Of a DNA stretch of 64,000 nucleotides, positions 16,189 to 26,308 are shown piece after piece. The notes under the pieces were generated by a model. That model made no database searches and was not told the origin of the DNA. It worked only from the letters and a program-made list of their open reading frames with translations. Source of the DNA: Marinifilum_A sediminis (GTDB taxonomy: Bacteria; Bacteroidota; Bacteroidia; Bacteroidales; Marinifilaceae); NCBI GenBank assembly GCA_947496465.1, contig CANMCX010000006.1:1-64000 (forward strand). Direction: 5' to 3'. Made by a program: the position numbers and the translations under genes. Positions within the stretch are counted from its first letter, which is position 1. Every line of letters starts with the position of its first letter.

Positions 16189-17664
16189 TTAATTTTTGTT
16201 TTCTAGTTCTTCAATTATCTTTTCTGCATTACTATTGCCAGGATCGAGCTCTAATGCTTTTTTGTAATTTACCACAGCAAGATCTTTTTGTCCATCCTTT
16301 AGGAATGCTTCACCCAAACTATCGTATACATTGCTCGATTTTGGGAATCGATCTACATTGATCTTAAATACAGCAATTGCTTCTTTTAACTTTCCAATTT
16401 GTAAAAATTGATAACCAATCCTGTTAAACTCATTTTCTTTTAAGGCATAGATTTCAGAATCTTTATTAGCCTTGAACCACTTTAAACCAGAATTTAAATC
16501 TTTCTTATTAATCAATTCAAATAATGCTTTCGCAAGTGATTTTTTAGGCATATCATAAGTAAGATCATACAATATTCCCGTTATGGCATTACTGATTTCT
16601 CCTAAATTGGTGCCTCCGGTATTGTTTAGCAATACAATCAAATGTTTATCTTCAGGAAATCGAGAAATAATAGTGTTGAATCCATTGATACCTCCTCCAT
16701 GCGAAATGCTGTATACTTTGTTATCTGTGTTACCAATTTTTTGCTCGCCAGTACTCCAACCATAGGCATAAAATCTGTTTCCAGTGGGCATGTGCTCTCC
16801 AAAAAACAGATCCATTCCTTCTTTCGAAAGTAATTCGTTTGTATATAAGGCTTGATCCCATAAATACAAATCTTCCACAGTGGAGTAGAGCGAACCTGCA
16901 GCGTAAGGAAGAGACATATCCAAATAAGGAGCATTGATAAAACCATCTCCTCTTTTTTCGTAGCCAGTAGCTCTGTTTTTCATGATTGTACTGTGGTGAT
17001 CGAAGCCTGAATTCTTCATGTTTAGAGGAGTGAAAATTCTCTCCTGTAATGCTTCTTCGTACGATTTACCGGTTATTTTCTCAATAATCACGCCCAATAG
17101 AAAGTATCCAGAGTTGTTGTATCTGAATTTCTCTCCTGGCTGAAACTGAAGTGTTGAATCCGCAAAAAAGTGTGTGAATTCCATAGGCTGATAGGAGTCT
17201 CGACTCATATCTTTAAAGAAATTAGGATAGGAAGTATAGCTGGGAATGCCCGAGGTATGAGTCAACAATTGATGAATGGTAACCTTATTTCCATTTGTTT
17301 TGGAGTAGTTTGGGAGGTATTCAGATATTGTCGCATCCAGCTTTAATTTTCCTTCTTCCTTAAGTTGAAGAATCAGCATGGCTGTGAATTGTTTGGTGAT
17401 TGATCCCAGGCGATGTTTTGTATTTGCTTTGTTGGGAATATCCCATTCCATATTGGCTAAGCCAAATCCTTTTTTGTAAATCACTTTACCATTTTCTGCT
17501 ACTAAAACAGATCCATTAAATTGACTGTATTCAGTATACTTTTCAAGTACCTTATCCAGCTTTTCTTTTTTTGATTGTCCGTTAGAGTGGAGAGAAGTGG
17601 ATAGTAAGAAAAATAGAACTGTAAGAATTGACATGAATTTGTGTACGTGTGTAATTTTTTTCAT
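16189..17664 (-). CDS. serine beta-lactamase-like hydrolase with C-terminal TPR
   Basis: Encodes 491 aa with an N-terminal signal peptide (about 1-30). The class C/penicillin-binding fold has nucleophile S88 in SITK (88-91), YNN at 182-184 and HGG at 322-324. Residues about 420-485 form TPR-like repeats (ALELDPGNSNAEKI). Proteins of this type are usually D-aminopeptidases, esterases or cell-wall DD-peptidases rather than true beta-lactamases; the substrate is not readable. It is convergent with pepF and has its own promoter region upstream of 17664. Confidence 0.88.
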   Translation of the reverse strand: MKKITHVHKFMSILTVLFFLLSTSLHSNGQSKKEKLDKVLEKYTEYSQFNGSVLVAENGKVIYKKGFGLANMEWDIPNKANTKHRLGSITKQFTAMLILQLKEEGKLKLDATISEYLPNYSKTNGNKVTIHQLLTHTSGIPSYTSYPNFFKDMSRDSYQPMEFTHFFADSTLQFQPGEKFRYNNSGYFLLGVIIEKITGKSYEEALQERIFTPLNMKNSGFDHHSTIMKNRATGYEKRGDGFINAPYLDMSLPYAAGSLYSTVEDLYLWDQALYTNELLSKEGMDLFFGEHMPTGNRFYAYGWSTGEQKIGNTDNKVYSISHGGGINGFNTIISRFPEDKHLIVLLNNTGGTNLGEISNAITGILYDLTYDMPKKSLAKALFELINKKDLNSGLKWFKANKDSEIYALKENEFNRIGYQFLQIGKLKEAIAVFKINVDRFPKSSNVYDSLGEAFLKDGQKDLAVVNYKKALELDPGNSNAEKIIEELENKN

Positions 17665-17773
17665 TTTAGATTGAATTAAGAATTAAACTCAATTGGGAAG
17701 GAGTAGGGTGGTTTTGAATAGCACTCCTCAATTTACAACTCTTTTTTCTCTCTGCAAAAATGAATTTTTCCCA

Positions 17774-17811
17774 TAAAAAAACAGCATCAAAGACCAAGTC
17801 TTCGATGCTGT
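17774..17811 (-). terminator. terminator of the first RND operon
   Basis: Read on the minus strand, ACAGCATC-GAAGAC-TTG-GTCTTT-GATGCTGT is followed by a run of T. A second inverted repeat, GACCGGATCA/TGATCCGGTC, lies at about 17841-17898 between this and the outer-membrane gene stop. Both fit the end of the 23686-17921 operon. Confidence 0.75.
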
Positions 17812-17920
17812 AATTGATATGCTAATATAATAAAAGTAGGACCGGATCATAAGATTGAAGTAATCTCAATCTAAATATCCCACTATTTTGATCCGGTCAC
17901 TTTCCCCACAAATAATGTGT

Positions 17921-19333
17921 TTAGTTATTGGTCCATCCACCGCCAAGAGCCAGGTAAAGCTTAACAATGGAGTTCAATTGCTTGTATTTTGAATCAATCA
18001 TATTAATTTCAGAAGAAAGTGCATTGCTTCTAGCTGTTAACACCTCCAGATAGGTTGTGTTTTGATAAGCATTATTCAGCAATTCTTCTGAATAGCTTAC
18101 AGCATCGGTTAAGGCTTTCAGCTCTTGTTTTCTGATTTCAAATTTGTTTCCTTCACTCTGATAAGTATACAATGCATCCGAAACTTCTGTACTTGCATTT
18201 AGAACTGATTTTTTGAAATTGTACCTGGCTTCAGCTTGTTGTGCCTTTGCAACCTCGTGTTGTGTTCTAACCTTTCTCTTGTTGAACAGAGGTTGGGTTA
18301 AATTTCCTACTACATTGCTGAAGATAGCTCCTGAATCAAACCAATCATCAAAGTTAATACTCTCAAGACCTGCGCTTGCACTAAGGCTAATGCTAGGGTA
18401 GAAATTGCTTTTGGCTACATTAGTCAATTCAAAGGCATTCATTAAGCCAAATTCAGCCACCATAACATCTGGACGATTTCTCAACAATTGAGCAGGAAAA
18501 CCTGTTTTTAACTCAATTGTAATGTTTTGCTCCTCCAGAGAACTTCTGTCTATTAAATAAGGACTTCTTCCTAATAATAGAGAAATAGTGTTTTCCAGTA
18601 AGGCAACATTTTGTTCCAAATCAAGCAGTAAGATTTGTGTGCTGTACAACTGAGCTTCGGTTTGCTTTACGGCAGCTTCGGTTACCTGCCCAGCTTCTTT
18701 TAAGCTTTTCATCGTTTCTAAACTTTCCTTACGATTGGTTACCGTTTTACTGGCAACAGCAACCTGAGCATCTAAAGCAACAAGCTGGTAATAGGTTGAA
18801 GCCATATTGGCAACCAAGCTACTTTCAACAGCTCTTCTCGATGCCTCACTTTGCAAGTACGAAGCTTGTGACGCTCTTTTATTGCTTCTTATTTTACCCC
18901 AGATGTCAGCTTCCCAGGAAACAGTACCCGTTAATTGGTAGTTCTCGTAATTAGGTCCATTACCGCCTGCAGCTACACCGGATTGACTATTGTCTGATAA
19001 TTCGTAATTACCACCATTAGCACTTAAATTTAAGCTAGGGAGATAACCCATTTTACCTTGTTTATAGTAGGCTTCAGCGGCATTCACACGTTCAACTGCC
19101 ATTAACAGATCCAGGTTGGAATCCAAAGCCTCCTGAATAAGTGCATTTAATTTTGTATCGGTGAACAACTGATTCCATGGCATACTTGCCAAAGTGCTTG
19201 AATCAGTTGTAGATACATTTCTATACTGGTCTTGAATTTCTATTTCAGGTTGCTGATATTTTTTGGCAACAAAACAGGACTGAAGACTGAATGCTGTCAA
19301 AACCAGACTAATGATTATATATCTTTTCTTCAT
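17921..19333 (-). CDS. RND efflux outer-membrane lipoprotein (OprM/NodT family)
   Basis: Encodes 470 aa. The lipoprotein signal ends LQSC, with the lipidated Cys at about 20. Two OEP repeats follow, with the long heptad-rich helices that build the periplasmic alpha-barrel (for example AEAYYKQGKMGYLPSLNLSA near 90). It should be the outer-membrane exit duct for the permease and adaptor encoded upstream in the same operon; the permease stop is 11 bases before this start. Confidence 0.92.
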   Translation of the reverse strand: MKKRYIIISLVLTAFSLQSCFVAKKYQQPEIEIQDQYRNVSTTDSSTLASMPWNQLFTDTKLNALIQEALDSNLDLLMAVERVNAAEAYYKQGKMGYLPSLNLSANGGNYELSDNSQSGVAAGGNGPNYENYQLTGTVSWEADIWGKIRSNKRASQASYLQSEASRRAVESSLVANMASTYYQLVALDAQVAVASKTVTNRKESLETMKSLKEAGQVTEAAVKQTEAQLYSTQILLLDLEQNVALLENTISLLLGRSPYLIDRSSLEEQNITIELKTGFPAQLLRNRPDVMVAEFGLMNAFELTNVAKSNFYPSISLSASAGLESINFDDWFDSGAIFSNVVGNLTQPLFNKRKVRTQHEVAKAQQAEARYNFKKSVLNASTEVSDALYTYQSEGNKFEIRKQELKALTDAVSYSEELLNNAYQNTTYLEVLTARSNALSSEINMIDSKYKQLNSIVKLYLALGGGWTNN

Positions 19334-19344
19334 TTTGCTCTAGA

Positions 19345-22300
19345 TTATTCTGCAGATTCCAATTCGTTTTCTTCCAACTTTGGAGCTCCGGTGATTTTTT
19401 CCTGAATAATTTGGAAAATCACAAAAAATGCAGGTATTACAAATACACCAAATATGGTTCCTATTAACATGCCTCCAACAGCACCGGTTCCAATAGAACG
19501 GTTACCAACTGCACCAGCGCCACTTGCTAGCATTAATGGCATTAAACCAAGAATAAAGGCGAAAGAGGTCATCAAGATTGGACGTAAACGAGCTTTAGCA
19601 CCTTCTGCAGCTGCTTGAATAATTTCCATACCTTGTCGGCGACGTTGCAAAGCAAATTCCACAATAAGAATAGCATTTTTAGCCAGCAAACCAATCAACA
19701 TGATCAAGGCAACCTGGAAATAAATATTATTTTCCAAACCAATGGTTTTTACAAAGAATATCGCTCCAAATATCCCGATAGGTAAGGATAAAATAATTGA
19801 GAATGGCAGTATGTAAGATTCGTACTGTGCGGCTAACAAGAAGTAAACAAAAATCAAACTCAAGGCAAATACCAAAATAGCTTGATTACCTGCTTTCTGT
19901 TCCTCACGTGTCATTCCTGAGAATTCGTATCCATAAGTAGCCGGTAATGTTTCTGCGGCAACTTCCTGAATTGCTTTAATAGCATCACCTGTACTATAAC
20001 CTGGATTTACATTTCCGTTTATTGTCGCAGAGTTGAACAGGTTGAATCGGTTCACAACATCAGGTCCATTCACTTTTTTCATATTCACAAACTGGCTTAC
20101 AGAAACCAATTCGTTTTGTGAATTTCGCACAAACACATTATTCATCGATTCAATGGTTTCACGATCTTCAGGTGAAGACTGAATCATCACGCGATATTGC
20201 TTTCCAAAGCGGTTGAAATCGGCAGCATACCAACTTCCATAATATCCCTGCAGAGTCGAAAATAGTCCATTAACTGATATTCCTGCTTCTTTTACTTTCT
20301 CAACATTAACTTCCATTTCATATTGTGGAAATCCTGTGTTGAATGAAGTAATTGCATACTTAATCTCTGGTCGTTGGTTCAATGCTCCTAGGAATTGACC
20401 ACTTTTAGCCATTAAATCGCTAAACTCACCGTTTGATTTATCTTGCAAACGCATTTCGAATCCATCAGAATTACCAAATCCTCGGACTGTAGGAGGGGCG
20501 AAGAATAATATTCTGGCTTCGTTAATGCCTGCAGTTCTTCCAAATAATTGACCAATTAAGGCATTTACTTTTTGGTGATCTTCTTTACGCTGATTCCACT
20601 CTTTTAGTTTTATTACCGCAAATGCTTTCGATCCACCATTTGTACCACTCATTAAACTAAAACCAATTACAAACATGTTCTCTTGAACAACATCAATTTC
20701 GTTAATGATTTTCTCAACTCTACCTGCAACTTCAGTTGTTCTATCTAAAGTACTTCCTGGAGGTAATGTGATGTCACAAAATATGATACCTTGATCTTCA
20801 TTTGGAATAAATCCGGTTGGTGTTGTTTTAAAGAACCATCCTGCTAAAGCAATAAATACTACAAGTATAACCCCTGACAACCACTTTTTGCGGATCAGAA
20901 AACGAACAGAGTTGGTATAACGTTCAGTTACAACATCGAATCCTGTATTAAATGAAGTATAAAAACGATTAGCCAATCCTTTTTTGTGTTCTTCACTAGG
21001 ATCATGAGGTTTAAGCAAAATTGCACATAATGCTGGACTTAAGGTCAATGCATTAATTGCTGAAATTACAATAGCAACTGCCAGTGTAATGGCGAATTGT
21101 TGGTAAAATGCTCCTGTTGGTCCCTCCAAAAATGAAACTGGAATAAATACCGCGGACATTACCAAGGTTATTGAAATAATAGCACCAGTAATCTCGCTCA
21201 TAGCAGATATGGTTGCTTTTTTAGCACTCTTCGCTCCATTATCAAGTTTAGCATGGACTGCTTCAACCACCACAATGGCATCATCAACTACAATACCGAT
21301 GGCTAACACCAGCGCAAATAAGGTCAACATGTTAATCGAGAATCCAAATAGATTCAGGAAGAAGAATGTACCAATAATAGCTACGGGAACTGCAATAGCA
21401 GGAATCAAAGTTGATCTAAAATCTTGTAGGAATAAGAATACAACAAGAAACACCAGAAGGAATGCCTCAATTAAGGTGCTAACCACTTTGCTAATGGATG
21501 CCTCAAGGAAATCATTTGTGTTAAATGGTATCACATAGTCAACGCCTTTAGGAAAATCCTTTTTTGCCTTTTCTAGTGTTTCAACAACCTCTTTAATAAT
21601 TTCCTGAGCATTTGATCCAGAGGTTTGATAAACTGCAACAGCTACTGATGGGTTTCCATTTGTAATGTTTTTTGTTCCGTAATTAAATGCTCCTAATTCG
21701 ACTTTTGCCACATCTTTTAATTTTAGAAAATCACTATTTCCTTCAGATCTTAAGATAATGTTCTCATATTCATTTTGGGTTGAAAGTTTTCCTTTGTAAC
21801 GAATAACATATTCGAATGCCTGATTTGAATTCTCACCAAATTTTCCTGGTGCTGCTTCGAGATTTTGTTCATTTAATGCGTTTACAACATCTTGAGGTGT
21901 TAAGCCGTAAGCTGCCATTTTTTCTGGTTTCAACCATATTCTCATTGAATAGTCTTTTGAACCAAATACATTAGCACTACCAACACCATTTACCCTTTTG
22001 ATCATAGGAATTAGGTTGATACGCGCGTAGTTTTCGATGAAGGTTGCATCGAAATCATCATTATCAGTGTACAACGAAAAGAACATTAAAACACTATTCT
22101 GTACCTTTTCGGTTGTTACACCTGATTGAATTACTTGCTGAGGCAACTTGCTATTAACTGTAGCAACACGGTTTTGAACGTTAACAGCGGCAATATCTGG
22201 ATTGGTTCCCAATTCGAAATAAACACTGATTGATGCAGTTCCATCGTTACTTGAGGTTGATGACATATAAGTCATATTTTCAACTCCGTTTACTGCTTCT

Positions 22301-22497
22301 TCGATTGGTACAACAACACTTTTTAAAATGGTCTCAGCATTTGCTCCTGGGTAAGTGGCTGAAATTTGAACCGTTGGAGGTGCAATCTCAGGAAACTGTT
22401 CTCGAGGTAATGAAGAAAGACCTAAAATCCCCAAAATTACGATGAGTATGGATATTACGGTCGATAGTACCGGCCGTTCAATAAATTTCTGTAACAT
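19345..22497 (-). CDS. RND efflux permease, HAE1 family
   Basis: Encodes 1050 aa, the usual length. It has twelve membrane helices and two large periplasmic loops. TM4 carries the proton-relay pair in GIVVDDAIVVVEAV, and TM10 carries the relay Lys in LLAKNAILIVEF. The N-terminus starts MLQKFIERPVLSTVISI, as in AcrB-type pumps. It exports hydrophobic or amphipathic compounds by proton exchange across the inner membrane. It is the middle gene of an adaptor-permease-duct operon under the GTTCG operators. Confidence 0.95.
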   Translation of the reverse strand: MLQKFIERPVLSTVISILIVILGILGLSSLPREQFPEIAPPTVQISATYPGANAETILKSVVVPIEEAVNGVENMTYMSSTSSNDGTASISVYFELGTNPDIAAVNVQNRVATVNSKLPQQVIQSGVTTEKVQNSVLMFFSLYTDNDDFDATFIENYARINLIPMIKRVNGVGSANVFGSKDYSMRIWLKPEKMAAYGLTPQDVVNALNEQNLEAAPGKFGENSNQAFEYVIRYKGKLSTQNEYENIILRSEGNSDFLKLKDVAKVELGAFNYGTKNITNGNPSVAVAVYQTSGSNAQEIIKEVVETLEKAKKDFPKGVDYVIPFNTNDFLEASISKVVSTLIEAFLLVFLVVFLFLQDFRSTLIPAIAVPVAIIGTFFFLNLFGFSINMLTLFALVLAIGIVVDDAIVVVEAVHAKLDNGAKSAKKATISAMSEITGAIISITLVMSAVFIPVSFLEGPTGAFYQQFAITLAVAIVISAINALTLSPALCAILLKPHDPSEEHKKGLANRFYTSFNTGFDVVTERYTNSVRFLIRKKWLSGVILVVFIALAGWFFKTTPTGFIPNEDQGIIFCDITLPPGSTLDRTTEVAGRVEKIINEIDVVQENMFVIGFSLMSGTNGGSKAFAVIKLKEWNQRKEDHQKVNALIGQLFGRTAGINEARILFFAPPTVRGFGNSDGFEMRLQDKSNGEFSDLMAKSGQFLGALNQRPEIKYAITSFNTGFPQYEMEVNVEKVKEAGISVNGLFSTLQGYYGSWYAADFNRFGKQYRVMIQSSPEDRETIESMNNVFVRNSQNELVSVSQFVNMKKVNGPDVVNRFNLFNSATINGNVNPGYSTGDAIKAIQEVAAETLPATYGYEFSGMTREEQKAGNQAILVFALSLIFVYFLLAAQYESYILPFSIILSLPIGIFGAIFFVKTIGLENNIYFQVALIMLIGLLAKNAILIVEFALQRRRQGMEIIQAAAEGAKARLRPILMTSFAFILGLMPLMLASGAGAVGNRSIGTGAVGGMLIGTIFGVFVIPAFFVIFQIIQEKITGAPKLEENELESAE

Positions 22498-22531
22498 GTT
22501 TTTTACTTGAAAATTGTAATAAAAAATTTAC

Positions 22532-23686
22532 TTATTCTTTTGAAAATGCAGCATTACCAGGGTTGTTATCACCTGATTGAGGAATGATTTCCATTCCTTC
22601 TCTAAGCTTTATTAATCCATCAACAACAAACTTTTGTCCAGCTTGAACTCCATTTTTTACAATAAAATGGGTATCTGTAGTATTCGAAACAATAACTTCT
22701 TTTGACTGTACTTTGTTATCTTTATTCACCAAGTAGACAAATTTCTTTCCTTGTAGTTCGAATGTAGCCTGCTGTGGCAATAAAACGATGTTGTTAACAT
22801 CAGATGGCATTTTAACTTTACCACTAATACCACTTCTTAGTAAGTGATTTGTATTTGGAAAAATTGCTCGGTAACTAATACTTCCTGTCCTAGGATTTAC
22901 CATACCATTAATGGTTTCAATTCGTCCTTTTTCATCGTAAATTGATCCGTCTGCTAAAACCAACTCTACCTCTGGCATTTGCTCTATCTTTTCCTTAACA
23001 CTACTACCATTTAACTGTCTGTTAAATTGTAATAATTGTTTCTCATTCAGTGTAAAATAAGCGTACACATTTTTAATATTAGAAACTGTTGTTAAAGGAT
23101 TGGTTTCAGTTCTCCCAACCAAACTACCAACTTTATAAGGTATGCTTCCAATCATTCCATCAACCGGACTTTTTATTATAGTATAATCCTGATTTTCTTT
23201 GGCATTTTGGTAATCTGCTTTTGCTGCAGCTAATTGCGCATTGGCAGCATTTAGGTTGCTTTTTGCAGTTTTTAATTGAACTGAACTCACAATATTTTTC
23301 TCAACCAATGGAGTTATCTTATCAACTTCAACCTGTGCTGATACAACCTGAGCTTCTGCAACCGAAATATTGGCTTTAGCGGCATTTACTTGTTGGTTTA
23401 AAGTTTCGGCACTTAGTTTAAAAAGCAATTGACCTTTTTTTACTTCGGCTCCTTCATCTACATAAATTCGATCAATAAATCCATCAACTTTAGGTCTAAT
23501 CTCGATATTTTGAACTCCTTCGATATTGGCAGCATATTCTGTATATGTAGTTACATTCGATTTCTCTACAGTTTGCACAGGAAAAGGCATTGGACCATGT
23601 CCTGCTTGAGGTTGGTTTCCATTTTTGCATGAGGTAGATCCTAGTAGGAGGATTGCTATACCTGCGAATAAATAGTTTTTCTTCAT
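22532..23686 (-). CDS. RND periplasmic adaptor (membrane fusion protein)
   Basis: Encodes 384 aa with a lipoprotein signal (LLGSTSC, Cys about 20). Lipoyl halves flank a coiled-coil hairpin (AAKANISVAEAQVVSAQVEV and AAKADYQNAK), followed by beta-barrel and membrane-proximal domains. It links the permease and the outer-membrane duct. It is the first gene of the operon, and its leader contains two copies of the GTTCG-N8-CGAAC operator. Confidence 0.93.
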   Translation of the reverse strand: MKKNYLFAGIAILLLGSTSCKNGNQPQAGHGPMPFPVQTVEKSNVTTYTEYAANIEGVQNIEIRPKVDGFIDRIYVDEGAEVKKGQLLFKLSAETLNQQVNAAKANISVAEAQVVSAQVEVDKITPLVEKNIVSSVQLKTAKSNLNAANAQLAAAKADYQNAKENQDYTIIKSPVDGMIGSIPYKVGSLVGRTETNPLTTVSNIKNVYAYFTLNEKQLLQFNRQLNGSSVKEKIEQMPEVELVLADGSIYDEKGRIETINGMVNPRTGSISYRAIFPNTNHLLRSGISGKVKMPSDVNNIVLLPQQATFELQGKKFVYLVNKDNKVQSKEVIVSNTTDTHFIVKNGVQAGQKFVVDGLIKLREGMEIIPQSGDNNPGNAAFSKE

Positions 23687-23707
23687 TCTTTTATTTTTAG
23701 TTCTTTA

Positions 23708-23727
23708 AGTTCGACTGAAAACGAACT
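23708..23727. promoter_or_regulatory. operator 1 of the GbsR/MarR-type regulator
   Basis: AGTTCG-N8-CGAACT, 22 bases before the adaptor start codon. It lies within a longer direct repeat (TTTAGTTCTTTAAGTTCG) that occurs again at operator 2. Binding here should block the first RND operon. Confidence 0.7.
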
Positions 23728-23802
23728 AGTGAGATATTGGTTTTGATTATTTATTTACAATTATTTGATCTTTATTAATCATCATTTATTTTAGTTCTTT
23801 AA

Positions 23803-23822
23803 GTTCGGATATATACGAACCA
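23803..23822. promoter_or_regulatory. operator 2 of the GbsR/MarR-type regulator
   Basis: AGTTCG-N8-CGAACC, preceded by the same TTTAGTTCTTTAAGTTCG segment as operator 1, about 95 bases upstream of it. It is located between the adaptor start and the regulator gene stop. Confidence 0.7.
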
Positions 23823-23859
23823 TAGGAAGCTAAAAAACTAATGAATTAGCTGATCAAAA

Positions 23860-24384
23860 TTATTTAGACAGGTGATCGAAAATAGAACATTTCGCTTCAA
23901 TATCTTTATGAAGTTGTTCTAACAGATTAATCGTATTGGTTAAAAAATCCAAATAGGGCATGTCGTGATCTATGGTATAATTTTTATCTTTTGAAGTTTG
24001 ATTGGCTAATTGCTTGTATTCTCTAACCTGTATCAATAATTTTTGTTCAATGCGATACATTTTGATACTCTCATTTATTCTGGCTAAGAAACCTACAGGA
24101 TTTAATGTGAAATATTTTTTTCTATCACCCGGTTTTGTGTGATAGGTTATAATTTCAGTTTTCTGAAGAGTTTTTAAATTTGTTGAAACAGTACTTTTAC
24201 TTGCTCCAAGAAAATTAACCAATTCTTCAAATGTAGATCCATTTTCTTTATCAATAAGTAAAGTTGCAAATATACGAGCAGCAATAGGAGCGAGCTTTTC
24301 TTGCTTTTCCATAAACAGACCGTAGCTTTCAACAAGCAATTTTTTTTGATTTTCTAAATCGATTTGATCTTTCATTTTTGTCAT
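23860..24384 (-). CDS. GbsR/MarR-type transcriptional regulator
   Basis: Encodes 174 aa, or 171 from the second Met at 24375. The winged-helix domain spans about 20-100 (ARIFATLLIDKENGSTFEEL then LGASKSTVSTNLKTLQKTEI), followed by a wing rich in Lys and a helical dimerisation tail. It is located just upstream of the first RND operon on the same strand. Its own leader carries the same operator as the RND leader, so it is probably an autoregulated repressor relieved by a pump substrate. Confidence 0.88.
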   Translation of the reverse strand: MTKMKDQIDLENQKKLLVESYGLFMEKQEKLAPIAARIFATLLIDKENGSTFEELVNFLGASKSTVSTNLKTLQKTEIITYHTKPGDRKKYFTLNPVGFLARINESIKMYRIEQKLLIQVREYKQLANQTSKDKNYTIDHDMPYLDFLTNTINLLEQLHKDIEAKCSIFDHLSK

Positions 24385-24408
24385 CTTTAACGATGCAAAT
24401 ATAACTAC

Positions 24409-24428
24409 AGTTCGGTTTGTTCCGAACT
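24409..24428. promoter_or_regulatory. operator 3 of the GbsR/MarR-type regulator (autoregulation)
   Basis: AGTTCGG-TTTGTT-CCGAACT, the most symmetric of the three operators, is 25 bases upstream of the regulator gene. It shares GTTCG-N8-CGAAC with operators 1 and 2. Confidence 0.75.
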
Positions 24429-24509
24429 AAAAAATGTTAAAAAACTACAAAGATCCTTTAGAAGACTGTAAATAGTGGTAAAAGGAGCTATAAATTGAAC
24501 AGGATTGAT

Positions 24510-25250
24510 CTATTTTTTAAGAAATGAATTAATTAATTCAATAAATCCTTGACGGTAGATTTGTCCGATTGGAATTTTACATGTATCAGTTTCAATTTGA
24601 TTTCCTTCAATTGAGTTAATTGCTCTCATTGCAACAATAAAGGATTTGTGAACACGTGGGAATTGATTTGAAGGCAACAACTCTTCCATACGCTTTACGG
24701 TTAGCTTACTAACAATACTCCTTTCTTTAGTATGAATTTTAACATAGTCGCCAAGACCTTCGATGTATTGAATTTCGTTAAAATTTAACTTTATGGTTTT
24801 TTTATCTGCCTTTACAAATATGAAATCAGAAGCAATTTCGGGATTGTTTTCTTTTACCTTTTGTATTGGCTGACTTTTAACCTGTAATCTGTCTTCAATT
24901 TTTGAAATTGATTTTACAAATCGAGGAAAAGGTATGGGCTTGTGCAAATAGTCGACTACATCTAATTCATATGCATCAAGAGCATATTCTCGATAAGCAG
25001 TTGTAATTACTACAGCAGGTGCATTTTGTAAGCTTTCCAGAAAATTTAAGCCTGTAATTTTTGGCATGTTTATATCCAGGAACATGGCATCTATTGATTG
25101 ATTTCGTAGAATATCCATCGCTTCCAATGCATTTTTACACGATTTAATCAATTCAAGATGAGGAATATCTTGTATGTATTTCTCAAGAACTTTTCTGGCA
25201 TGAATTTCATCATCAACTATGATACATTTAATTTTCATATTCGTAGTCAT
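24510..25250 (-). CDS. LytTR-type response regulator
   Basis: Encodes 246 aa from ATG 25250; a start at Met5 (25238) is possible. The receiver domain has the acidic pair DDE (13-15), phospho-acceptor D59 (AMFLDINMP) and Lys in LHKPIPF. The C-terminal LytTR DNA-binding domain (about 145-245) begins DFIFVKADKKTIKLNFNEI. Its start overlaps the kinase stop as TAATG, so the two are translationally coupled. The divergent second RND operon is the likely target. Confidence 0.92.
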   Translation of the reverse strand: MTTNMKIKCIIVDDEIHARKVLEKYIQDIPHLELIKSCKNALEAMDILRNQSIDAMFLDINMPKITGLNFLESLQNAPAVVITTAYREYALDAYELDVVDYLHKPIPFPRFVKSISKIEDRLQVKSQPIQKVKENNPEIASDFIFVKADKKTIKLNFNEIQYIEGLGDYVKIHTKERSIVSKLTVKRMEELLPSNQFPRVHKSFIVAMRAINSIEGNQIETDTCKIPIGQIYRQGFIELINSFLKK

Positions 25251-26308
25251 TAAGAAAGTGTTAAACTTAGGTGTGTTGAGTATAAATTATCAGTTACAGA
25301 TATTGTAAACTCGTATCTTTTAGGAAATAACAAATTGAGTCTCTTTTTTACATTCTCAATTCCGAGACCACCATATTGTTCTTTTCTATTATCATTCTTC
25401 GATTCATCAATTGGATTATTGATTTTAAGATCGACTTTATTGTTGGAAACCTCTAGTTTGATATTGATCTCTGAAGAATTTTGCTCAGTTGAAATGCCAT
25501 GTTTAAATGCATTTTCTATTAATGGTATGAATAGGAGAGGTGGTATCTTATGTCCAGGGTCTTCGCCTTTTATTTCGAGATTTATACTTGCGATATCTTC
25601 AACTCGTACAGATTCTAAATCGATATAGTTTCTTATAAATTGAATTTCCTTTTCAAGGTTCACTTCTTCATCCTTGCATTCATATAGCATGTAGCTAATA
25701 AGTTGACTAAGTTTTAGAATCATCTCAGGAGTCTTTTTTGAATCATAAAGACTCATTGAGTAAATATTATTTAGTGTATTGAAAAGAAAATGAGGATTTA
25801 CCTGTGCTTTTAAAATACTGATTTCAGCTTCGAGCTGTTCCTGGGCTTTTTCAGTAAACTTTAAATTTTCATCTTTTAGTTTAATCCATTCTTTTACAAA
25901 ATGAAATAAGGAACTTGATAAGACAAAAATATTTGTCTTAAAAAAGTTCATGACTATTAGTCTACTAGGGTTATCTCCTGCTACTTTTTGAAAATGGATA
26001 TCTGGATAGTATCTAATACTAATACTTAAAAAACTAATGATAAGAAATTCGTAAAATATGATATTGATAATATAATTGAAATACTCTCCTTTGTTCCAAT
26101 ATTTAGGTATTAAGTATCTTAAGTTGAAATAAACGAATACTACGATTACAAATAACTGAGTAATTTCAAAGAATATCTCATTTGCAATTCTTTCTCTTTC
26201 CATATCCATGAATCGCCATAAAGCCAATAATAAAAATACTGACCAGAAGGAGAGATGTTGAACCAACCTTATTGAGAAAAACTGATATAATCTATCTTTT
26301 AAATTCAT
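25250..26308 (-). CDS. LytS-type sensor histidine kinase
   Basis: Encodes 352 aa with four predicted membrane helices in the first 140 residues and a short coil. The His_kinase domain motif is QVNPHFLFNTLNNIYSMS, with phospho-His H173. The ATPase part has IPLIENAFKHG (N-box) and YGGLGIENVKKRL (G-box). No separate sensor domain is visible, so the membrane part probably senses envelope state. It is paired with the LytTR regulator and divergent from the RND operon that starts at 26669. Confidence 0.92.
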   Translation of the reverse strand: MNLKDRLYQFFSIRLVQHLSFWSVFLLLALWRFMDMERERIANEIFFEITQLFVIVVFVYFNLRYLIPKYWNKGEYFNYIINIIFYEFLIISFLSISIRYYPDIHFQKVAGDNPSRLIVMNFFKTNIFVLSSSLFHFVKEWIKLKDENLKFTEKAQEQLEAEISILKAQVNPHFLFNTLNNIYSMSLYDSKKTPEMILKLSQLISYMLYECKDEEVNLEKEIQFIRNYIDLESVRVEDIASINLEIKGEDPGHKIPPLLFIPLIENAFKHGISTEQNSSEINIKLEVSNNKVDLKINNPIDESKNDNRKEQYGGLGIENVKKRLNLLFPKRYEFTISVTDNLYSTHLSLTLS

